DNA of 10,313 nt from Micractinium sp. NFX-FRZ. Taxonomy: Eukaryota; Chlorophyta; Trebouxiophyceae; Chlorellales; Chlorellaceae. Where the stretch lies: contig JAPTJF010000837.1 of NCBI GenBank assembly GCA_029339195.1, forward strand, positions 1-10,313, read 5' to 3'. Below are positions 1 through 8,400 of the stretch, in pieces. Position numbers and translations under genes: made by a program. The notes under the pieces were generated by a model that saw only the letters and a program-made list of their open reading frames with translations, was not told the DNA's origin and searched no databases. Positions within the stretch are counted from its first letter, which is position 1. Every line of letters starts with the position of its first letter.

Positions 1-162
1 CATATGTTCAGGCCTGAGCAGCACTTGCCGAAGGCTACTTTGGCACCTGAACTCTGACAGTGCAGAGGTACTGGCAGGCACACGTGCTTCTGAAACTTAC
101 GTGAAGGTTTTGCAATGCAGGGCTCACAACTAGATGCCTGGGCGGCCTGCACGGCGGCAACT
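1..162. other. No gene seen; left flank of the minisatellite
   Basis: I see no convincing coding region here. The minus strand carries a good 5' splice-site word (GTAAGT, plus-strand complement at 95-100), so this could be part of an intron-containing gene running off the left edge. No recognisable protein motif supports that. Confidence 0.4.
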
Positions 163-745
163 CGCCCCGCTCCCCTCCCAGCCTCCACCTCCCGCCCCTC
201 TCTCCCGCCTGGCCAGCCCCGCTCACTCCGTCCTCTCCACTGCCTCCCCCCACTTACCCGTCCTGGTCGCTGCTTCGCCCCGCTCCCCTCCCGGCCTCCA
301 CCTCCCGCCCCTCTCTCCCACCTGGCCAGCCCCGCTCACTCCTTCCTCTCCACTCCCTCCTCCCACTTACCCGTCCTGGTCGCTGCCTCGCCCCGCTCCC
401 CTCCCGGCCTCCACCTCCCGCCCATCTCCTCCCACCTGGCCAGCCCCGCTCACTCCTTCCTCTCCACTCCCTCCCCCCACTTACCCGTCCTGGTCGCTGC
501 CTCGCCCCGCTCCCCTCCACTTACCCGTCCTGGTCGCTGCCTCGCCCCGCTCCCCTCCCGGCCTCCACCTCCCGGCCTCCACCTCCCGCCCCTCTCCTCC
601 CACCTGGCCAGCCCCGCTCACCTCGCCCTCTCCACTGCCTCCCCCCACTTACCCGTCCTGGTCGCTGCCTCGCCCCGCTCCCCTCCCGGCCTCCACCTCC
701 CGCCCCTCTCCTCCCACCTGGCCAGCCCCGCTCACCCCGCCCCCT
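163..745. repeat. 113-bp GC-rich minisatellite, about 5.5 units
   Basis: Unit boundaries marked by CGCCCCGCTCCCC fall at 163, 276, 389, 503, 543 and 671, giving spacings of 113, 113, 114, 40 and 128 bp. The 40-bp unit is an internal deletion. The 128-bp unit contains a doubled GGCCTCCACCTCCC. The last unit fades out near 745. The plus strand is C-rich and lacks stop codons, so long open frames are a composition artefact; 113 is also not a multiple of three, so the frame shifts at every unit. On the minus strand each full unit carries GTAAGT (plus complement at 252, 365, 479, 519, 647) inside G-rich sequence able to form G-quadruplexes. It could be an intronic or intergenic minisatellite. Confidence 0.9.
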
Positions 746-859
746 TGCCCACTGGTGCCTTCCGGCAAGCGCCTCAGCCCCATGCAGCACAACCACTGCA
801 CTATTTGCAATGCGCCTTAGTAGTTTTACTAAGACAGACAGACAGTTGACGTGCTTTGT

Positions 860-1013
860 TCCTATGGTTGTCCTATGTAAGCCTATCGGTAGGACTGATC
901 CTATTTATTCGATTAGGAGCTCCTATAAGAGTCCTATATGTGTCCTAAAGCTGTGAGGGCGGTAGGAACAGCATAGGAACTCAGGTAGGATCTTTGGTAG
1001 GATGTTTGTAGGA
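860..1013. repeat. 11-12-bp periodic TCCTA/TAGGA array in both orientations
   Basis: TCCTA occurs at 860, 871, 899, 921, 932 and 943. Its reverse complement TAGGA occurs at 890, 914, 963, 974, 986, 998 and 1009. Within blocks the spacing is 11 bp (860-871, 921-932-943, 963-974, 998-1009) or 12 bp (974-986-998), roughly one helical turn. Intervening bases differ, so this is a word array rather than an exact tandem repeat. It covers the predicted 3' UTR of the minus-strand gene and its last codons. The mixed orientation would let the transcript fold on itself. An AATAAA on the minus strand (complement at 904-909) lies inside, but green algae mostly use TGTAA, so I do not call it a poly(A) signal. 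Confidence 0.75.
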
Positions 1014-3960
1014 CCTGGCCGTTCCCACAGTGGCAGGCATGCCGCCCAGCGCAGCAGCCTGGGCGGTGGTTACTGCTGGCCCGCCATCATCAGCCAGCCT
1101 GCCCCTCATGTAAGGCACGTCAACGGAACAGGCCTGGCGGCGCGCCCAGTAGAAGTACGCGTCGCGTGTCACGGCGCCGATGCCGGCCTACGGGGCAGGG
1201 CGGAAGGGGGCGGGGGTGCTGCGTGTGTCGAGGTGCTGGAGATGGCCAGTGTGTGGTGTGGCTCAGGCACTCCTGCCCTCTTCTCGTCCCGATCACCGAC
1301 TTGGAAACGAGCTGCCCGGTGCTGTTGCGGGGGTATACTCCCGGCAGCGCCTCCCAATCTCTCCCATGCCCTTCTCTTCCAGGCACCTTCCACCCTCTCC
1401 GTTCTCCTGCCCATGCCTCCTCCCGTTGCCGACCCCCTCCCCCGTGACCCCCCTCACCATCATGGGGATGAGCTGCCCCGTGCTGTTGAGCGAGTACACT
1501 CCTGCCATGTCATTCCAGTGCAGCGTCAGCTCCGTGCCCAGCACCATGATGACAAGCATGACAACGAGGAAGAGGCCCAGCCGCAGGGGCTGGTTGAGCG
1601 GCTGCAGCCGCGCCATCGCACGCCCGCTCCACACCAGCAGCAGCAGGGCCAGGAAAATGACGGAGACGAGGGAGAGGGCCGCCAGGTTGACGTACCTGCA
1701 AGGGCGGTGCGTGGGTGTAGGAAAGGAGTGAGGGGAAGGGGGCAGGGGGAGGCCGAGGTTGGATAGGGCAGCCAACTCGGGCCTGTCATTGAGAAAGAGC
1801 GCATAGCCAGGGTGGCAGCCTGCAGCAGCGGCGTGCCACGGGGGCAAGCTGGCAAAGGCCGGCAGGCGCAGGAGGTGCAGGCTGCCGACGGGGCAGCGTG
1901 CTGCAGCCCGTTGCGCCCGCTTGCTTGCGCATTGAACCTCTTGCCCGCCCGCGCCTGCCCGCCCGTCCCACCTGCCGTGCTCAGCCCTCCTGCTGTGCCG
2001 CTTGCATGCAGGTGGTTGCAGAAGTAAGGCAGGCCACGCCGCGCTCACCGGAGCAGCCTGGACAGCCAATGCCAGCACAAAGACACTGCTAAGCGGGCTG
2101 CCCCCATGCCCAGCTTACCTGAACCAGCCAAAGGCCGGCACCTGGGCAAAGAAGAAGGCAGTCGTCTTGCCGCACCCCTGCAGCTCCAGCCGCTCATAGC
2201 CCACGGCCCAGTACCACAACAGCAGGCCTGCAGGTGGGCAGAAGGCAGGGCGGCAGGCAGGGAGGATATGCAGCAGGCTGTGAGACGGAACGTGAGGCCG
2301 CCTTTCAGGCGCCCGTGCCCCACAGTGTAGTGTTGCCATTGCAGCCTGCGGGGCGCAGGGCAGGGCACGGGATGGAGGTTGAGGGGGCATAGGCGGGGCA
2401 CAGGCGGGGCATGAGGCAGGGCATGCGGTAGGGTGCATGCGCTGCAGCGGAAGGGTTTGGTATGAATGGGGAAGACAGTGATCCTGTCCCACTAATGCGA
2501 AAGGCAGCCGAGGATGGAAGCAAGTGGACTGTCAAGCAGGCAGCACCTGTAATGGACAGCTTGGCTGTGTAGATGGGGGGCCAGGCACACGCAGCTCTGC
2601 ACTAACAAGCCGCCTTCCCACCTGTGGTGAACAGAATGGCGGTGTACATGAGCGCAACCAGCAGCTTGAAGCAGCGGATGGCAGGCATCAGCAGCACCTG
2701 CAGGGCGGGCAGGTCAGCGTGGGCGATGTTGGTAGTGGCCGGTGTGCAAGCTGGAGTGCGTTGGTGTGCAGGAGGCTGCTCGGGGGAGGGGAATGCAGAA
2801 ATTCAGCTGCTGTGGCGGGCGTCCAGGCAGCCAGGCTGGCGGCAGCATGTCATGCTTGAAGAACAGGCAGTAATCCATCCACACGGGACAGGCAGGGCCC
2901 CTGCCAGCTACACGCCAGCTACATGGCCAGCACGTGCCAGCTGGCGATGTGCCTCACGCTGGGCATGATGAGCAGCTGCACCCATCCAATATATGCCGTG
3001 GCCAGGAACATGCCGTTGCTGATTACCCCCTGCAAAACATACTTGAGCGCCAGCCTGCACCAAGCGGTGCGGGCAGGGGAGGCATGGTGAATGAGCGGGA
3101 AGTAGGGAAGGACAAGGGAGGACCCACCCGTGAGCAGGTGGGGTGCGGTGCCGACCGACCCACTGCAGCACACACATAGTTGAGCACACGCTTGAGGACA
3201 AGAGGGAGGGCTGACCAAGAAGACGGGGGCATGCAAGGGAAGGGTGTGCGGGTAGCGCAGGGGGCAGACCCCTTCTTTGGTCAGCTCCTGCTCAACCCAC
3301 TGTGCACTCGGCAGCCCTCCTCATGTGCCCCTCCACTCACGCCATGATGGGCACCACGGTGAAGACTGACACCCAGGCGGACCCAGGGGCGTCCTCTGCA
3401 TCAAGCTTCAGGTTTGCAATGGCAGAGAGGGCCTGCAGGACAGACAGTTCGTACCCCAATGAGAACAATGGAATGCTCTAGCGGAGAGACGGTTCCCGGT
3501 TGTGTGCCGCGCCGGGAACCGTCATCTCTATTGAGACGTACACGGTGTAACAGGAAGAAGAGAAGAAGAAGAAGGAGGAGGCATCGTATCAAACTGCAAA
3601 GGTTGGCGACCAGCGTGAGGGCCTGGAAGGGAGGGGTCAAGTGAAATTATGTGAGACGGGTGAGCGTGGCACCAAGCCCCTGGCTGGCAACAGGCCTCAG
3701 AAGCATTCTGAGATGCGCGCTTGCACCGCCGCTTGGCCAGTGCCTGCACACTTTGCCCACCCACCCAACTTCCCTCAACAGCAGCACACGTCACCCTCCC
3801 GCCCCCTCGATGCGCACCCACTCAACGCACCCAGTGCCACTTCCCCCACACCCCGCCAGCGCCGCCCTCCCACCTGCAGGTATGTGCCGATGCGCACACC
3901 CAGGCCCAGCAGGTCGGCATCCGTGGCAAAGTTGCATGCGACATCGAGCGGGGTGGCCAT
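981..3960 (-). CDS. Polytopic membrane protein of unknown function (8 predicted exons)
   Basis: Predicted exons in order of transcription: 3960-3874, 3622-3542, 3432-3341, 3054-2958, 2697-2622, 2227-2119, 1695-1458 and 1187-981 (TGA). Every junction uses GT-AG and the phases join (0,0,2,0,1,2,0), giving about 328 residues. The start ATG has a good GCCATGG context, but an upstream exon is not excluded. Near the N-terminus is GLGVRIGTYLQ (19-29). Hydrophobic segments lie near 37-55, 75-95, 98-117, 129-153, 182-203 and 220-236, so about six to seven membrane spans. The loop before the last pair of spans has C-G-K-T-T-A-F-F-F-A-Q and G-W-F-R. The last exon junction recreates STGQLIPMMAGIG (252-264), followed by a soluble tail of about 60 residues. 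From memory, G-V-R-x-x-x-Y-x-Q and T-G-Q-L-I-P resemble uncharacterised multi-spanning proteins of fungi and algae; I cannot name a family. Exon 2 is the weakest: it encodes a Leu/Phe run from a CTT-rich tract, and skipping it also keeps frame (301 residues). Confidence 0.68.
1297..1348 (-). repeat. Intronic degenerate copy of an exon end
   Basis: These 52 bases in the last intron align without gaps to the last 52 bases of the preceding exon (1458-1509), offset by 161 bp. I count 37 of 52 identities, and 28 of 33 in the core. Translated, exon G-V-Y-S-L-N-S-T-G-Q-L-I-P matches copy G-V-Y-P-R-N-S-T-G-Q-L-V-S. The copy also ends at a GT (GTGATC against GTGAGG in the exon). I see no convincing acceptor in front of it, so it is more likely a relic than an alternative exon. 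Confidence 0.7.
3484..3528. repeat. Strong hairpin inside an intron of the membrane-protein gene
   Basis: GACGGTTCCCGG (3488-3499) is followed after a 12-base loop by its exact complement CCGGGAACCGTC (3512-3523). Four more pairs (GAGA with TCTC) extend the stem across a single bulged A at 3524, for 16 pairs. It lies in the predicted second intron (3433-3541). No terminal repeats or target duplications mark it as a mobile element, and its function is unknown. Confidence 0.8.
3551..3581. repeat. Purine-rich GAA/GGA tract
   Basis: The plus strand is almost pure AGGAAGAAG-type purine sequence. On the minus strand it gives CTT/CTC codons that encode the Leu/Phe run of the doubtful second exon of the membrane-protein gene. 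It may instead be intronic pyrimidine tract, in which case that exon is false or shorter. Confidence 0.7.
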
Positions 3961-4069
3961 GGCGTAAGGGCCGGCCAGGCGCACAGAGATCCTGCCTGCA
4001 GCTCAGCATCAGAGGCATTGTGTTCACCAAATCAAGAAGCCTCGAAGCAAACGGCCGTGTGCCGCAATG

Positions 4070-4099
4070 GCAGCGGCGGCGGCAGCGGCGGCGGCGGGA
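4070..4099. repeat. GGC/AGC trinucleotide run
   Basis: A short run of GGC with AGC interruptions lies upstream of the predicted start of the minus-strand gene, probably in its 5' UTR or promoter. Such runs are common in GC-rich algal genomes. Confidence 0.8.
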
Positions 4100-4886
4100 G
4101 GCTCAGGCGCAGCTTGCAAGATGAATGCAGCCTGCTAGATGCTGCTAAATTCTAGGCCTAGCTGTGCAGAAGCGGAGGCAGCACGCTTCAGCGCAAATGA
4201 AAAGCGGCTCTGCACTCGAAAACTGACGAGCCCGCCTGGAGCCCTGGCCAGGCACTCCAGAATGCTGATGATAATTCTAGTGTCCCAGCAATGCGCCGCT
4301 GTGCTGCAAGTGTGCCCCCGCGCCACTTGAGCGCGGCAGGGTTCTTCGACATACTTGCGCGCCCCGCCAATCACCTGGTCACAGCGTTGGCACAGTAACG
4401 CGCCGAGTATCCAGCAGAAACGCAGAAACGAGGGCTGCTCGTCCGCTACTGTGCACCGCCATCCTCCCTCCCATGCCGCGCGCGCCTCGCGCTGCCGTTC
4501 TCACTGCATTGCTCAGCTTGTGCCTCTCCTACCCCTGCCCGCCTTGCTCGTGTTGTTTCCCAACGTGATTCCTCTTGAATAGTTACTATAGCTGCACCCG
4601 TGGCGATGCGCGGGACAGGCCACACTGCCTCTGACAGCACCTCTGACTGCAGGTTCCACTTACCCCCAGCCCCGGGGCGTGTCTGCCGCATCTGGCCAGC
4701 TGGGCCTCGTCACAGCCACGTTTGCCTGAGCAGTGCTGCCTGGGGGCCGGTCACCCAGGCCTCCACCCTGCTCATGGCGCAGACAGAATACCCAGCACTG
4801 CTACCTCGCTGCCGCCACGACTTGAGCATACCTTTGAAGCCGACGTGAAACCGAGTCACAGCCGTCCTGGGCAAGGCAGATCACTA

Positions 4887-4914
4887 ATCCATCCATCCAT
4901 CCATCCATCCATCC
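4887..4914. repeat. (ATCC)7 microsatellite
   Basis: Seven perfect ATCC units lie in the divergent intergenic region. The tract is likely length-polymorphic between strains. Confidence 0.95.
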
Positions 4915-5459
4915 GTGCGTCTTTCCCACACCGAAAAGAACCCACTGCCCGGTACGACTGCCACTGTGGCTCGAGCCCTGACCTGCTGTTCCACTGCCCT
5001 CTTGCGCCCAACGAGGTTCAAACTGGATACTTGCGCTGTACACACTATTCGAGCACACAATGAGTGAGTTCTCCCGCGGTACATCATAGAATGCACGTTG
5101 TGAGGCAGAGATGCCCTCTCCTCTCCTCTTAAAGGGGGTGCTGAGCTGGCAGGGGCAGCGGCGAGCGAAGGAGTGATGAGAGTATGTGCGTGGTACAGCC
5201 GCCCGTGAACCCATGCCCGAACCACATGCGCGGTAGGGCAGGCGCCTAGGCGCTCAGCGTCCCAGATCCGCCTTCAGCGCACCAGCTGGTTGCTGGCTGG
5301 GTGGGCATGTGTGGCTGTCCTTGCCAGTTTCCACCCAGTCGCAGAAGCTGGTCGGGGGGGTACCCTGCCACCTGATTGGCTCAATTTCTCTGTATTTTCC
5401 GGTGTCTCCCTTAAACATACCCTCACATCCGGGCACTCCACTTGGCCGGCGCGACCGAA

Positions 5460-8400
5460 ATGGTCGCCGCGGCAGGGCCGCCCCTGCGGCTGGGTGGCCG
5501 AGCGTCCACCGTCTATCTCCTCCTCCTCTGCGCGGCCTCCGCTGCGGGAACCGATGTGGTGCCAGCCAGAAGCGGAAGAGGGCTGCTGCAAGTGAGCGCC
5601 TGGGACCGTGGGTGGTTCCTGGCCGCTTTTGGCAGCAGGCAGCGCTGCAAGTACCGTCGCCGCCTCCCAGGGTGCACCCACAGGCTTGCTCCTCACCACA
5701 CACTGCTCACGCTCCCTTCCCTGGCATGTGCAGCAACCCTGCGGCTCCCCCGAGGACGTGAGTGGGTGGGCAGTTGTGAGCAAGTCAGGGTCCACCGCAG
5801 CTGGCTGGGTGGGCGGGCGGGCATGCAGGGGCGCGCGCCGCCCGTCGCCAGCCGCCCTGCCGCAGCGCACGGCAGAACCCCCTGGATGGACCTCCATCAA
5901 CACATATCGCGTCGCGCAAGGCAGCCCGGCGTCACGTTATGATGTCGATATGCCGCCCCCTGAACACAATTCGCGCACCCACATGCGGCAGCCAGACTGA
6001 TCACAGCCCAGGTCCCCCGCCATGCTGTGCCGCGCTGTGATGCACCGCCCGCCTGTGGTGCAGGTCGTGGGCGAAAGAAGCTGGTCGGTCTACTTGGACG
6101 AGGGTCACTATGTAGTGGACAACAAGTATCAAGTCAGGTTCTATCCAGGTGCGGCACCCCCACTGAGCAGCGCCTGCCGGGCTCCGCCACCACCCGCGGG
6201 CTTGTCAGGGCCTCATGCCCTGTGGGTCGTGTGGTGGTGCGTGCTGCCTGTAGGGTGGGCCTGGCTGGGCCCCAGCCTTTGGGGTGGCCCCTGGGTTTGG
6301 GACCAGGCAGACTCAGCCACGACAAGAGGCCCTCACCTCACCGGCACTTCCCAGGGGCCCAGGGTGCAGTCCAAGGGACCGGGCGCTGCTGCGTGAGCGT
6401 CCGAGGGCGCTGCCTTTCTGTGGCACATTGGGAGGGGCTAGGCCGGTGGACCCAGTCCTGGCAGCAATCGGTTCAGGGGCTTACAGGCTACTGTGTGCGC
6501 TGCAGGCATGACACCATTCAGCGTGCCGGACCCTCTTGTGACTATCCTCCTGGGCAGCTACTTTGCTGCGGGGAGCACCGTGCTGAACCAGGTGGGATGC
6601 ACTGGTGTCCGAGTAGGCAAGGGAAGGGGCCCGGGTGGATGCAGGGCGGCAGCCCCTGGGGCAAAGTGGCTTCGGGCAGGCAGCATCCGCAAGGCAGCAG
6701 GTGCAGGGGCGTGCGGTGTGTGTGCGCGGCTTTTGCTTGGCAGGATCTCTGTGTCAGGGCGGCGAGCCCCTGGCGGCTGCCCCCTGAGCAGGCCCCATCA
6801 CAAGTGCCCTGGGCAAGGGCAAGGGCGCATTGGTGCAGGAGCCACTTGCATGCAGTCCTGCAGCCGTGAAGTGCTCGTGGACACCCTCAATGCGCATCTC
6901 GACCCCCCCTCCCCCGTGCCCCCGCCTACAGGTGTACACCAATGGCGACTCCTGCCGCGCCCCTCCGCCCACCCCCCCGCCCTCCCCGCCCCCGCCCTCC
7001 CCGCCCTCCCTGCCCCCGCCCTCCATGCCCCCGCCCTCCCCGCCTCCTGCGGCCAAACGCCGCTCTCTGCTGGGCCACAACTCCGGCTCACTGAACAACG
7101 GCTTGGCCAGCGCCCTGGTCGCCGGCGCCGGCGCCTCCTCCCTGCACAGCGCACGCCGGGACCTGCTGCAGCTGGACAATTGGCAGGCCACCGTCAACTT
7201 TGTGTGCAACCCGACATATGGCCCCGGCTTTGAGCAGATCACTTCAGTGACCAGGGACCCCCTGAGCTGCCTGGCAACTATTACTGTGGAGACGCGGCGT
7301 GCCTGGTGAGGGGGCGTTCTCAGGCAGCGGGTGTGGGAGTGGGCCTGGGTTCTTTCTGAGACCTCTGCTGGTGCCCAGGCCCCTCGACCAACCTTCGGGC
7401 TGCGGGGGCCGGGGCGGGGCGGGCGCGGCACATGCCAGCGGTGGAGAGGCCTGACAGGCTGATTGACGGGGCAGTTAGGCAGGTGGGCAGGCAGTGGGCG
7501 GGCGGGCGGGGTGGGAGGCAGAAGGAGCATCACGGCAGCATGCGCTGAGCCCCTTCCTGTGTGCCCCTTCTGCTGCCACTTGCAGCGAGTTTGTGTGGCA
7601 GTGCCCCCCGCCGCCGGTGCCCCAGCCCTGCGGTGTCTTCACTGAGGTGGGTGCGCCTGCCTGCGGGGGCGTGCCAGTGCGGGAGCAGAGGCTTCCCAAC
7701 TGCATCTGCATCTTCACATGCCTGGCCCTGCCCCTTCCAGCGCACCTCCCCTCACGCTGGCTGCACCCAACAGCGCCGGCGCGCCCTCGTGGCACATGGC
7801 GCAGCACAGCACAGAAGCGCGCATGCCCGCCACCCACCCCATCCCTTTGCCTTGCAGCTTTCAGCCAACACCAGCTTGACGTACAGCCAAGAAGTGTCCA
7901 GTGGGGGGGAAGCGATCTTTTCCTGGACCCTGGTCTCTCAGTCCAGCGTCAGTGGAACCCTCATCTCTAGCGGTGAGTGGGCAGCAGGGTGCATGGTTGG
8001 AGGGGGGAAGGCATGCGGTGGATCCAGAGCAGGGCTGGCCTGGGACCACCCCAGCACGGCCCGATGAAAACCTGTGAACAGCCCTGTATGATGTTAGACA
8101 GAGCAGCCAGAGTTGGGTGCACAGTGGCCTGCTCTGCGTGGCAGGAAGGTTGCAGCACAAAGACAGCAGCACTACAGCCTGCTCAGGTGCGCTGCCATGC
8201 TGCTTTTGCTTGCGTGCCTCTGGGCATTAATTGCAGTGTCTCACTGGCCATACTGACAACCGGCCCTTACCCCCCGGTTCGCTGAATTCACGCCGACGCT
8301 GCAACCCACACCAACAAGCTTGCTCTCCCCGCCTGTTTTTGCAGGCACGCCTGTTCGCACCACTTCGTACGGCACCTACAACGCATCCGCCAGCACACCC

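Larger units (their letters stand above)
3961..5459. other. Divergent intergenic region, no gene seen
   Basis: This 1.5-kb stretch lies between the head-to-head start codons of the two predicted genes and should hold both 5' UTRs and promoters. Open frames are short, differ in all frames, and show no motif or hydrophobic pattern. Visible landmarks are a GGC-rich run (4070-4099), an ATCC microsatellite (4887-4914) and a CCTCTCCTCTCCTC tract (about 5113-5128). I cannot place a TATA box or initiator with confidence. Confidence 0.6.

Noticed and set aside
115..849. Long overlapping plus-strand open frames rich in Pro/Ser
   Set aside because: They run through the 113-bp minisatellite, which shifts frame each unit and lacks stops only because it is C-rich.
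2049..2085. Possible extra exon V-F-V-L-A-L-A-V-Q-A-A-P in the membrane gene
   Set aside because: Its upstream intron would be only 33 nt, and its end phase does not fit exon 1695-1458, whereas the direct join does.
2119..2227. G-C-G-K-T-T resembling a nucleotide-binding P-loop
   Set aside because: It is too short, lacks the full G-x-x-x-x-G-K-S/T form, and lies in a loop between membrane segments.
4139..5225. Several short open frames on both strands in the intergenic region
   Set aside because: No motif, membrane pattern or consistent splice structure supports them.
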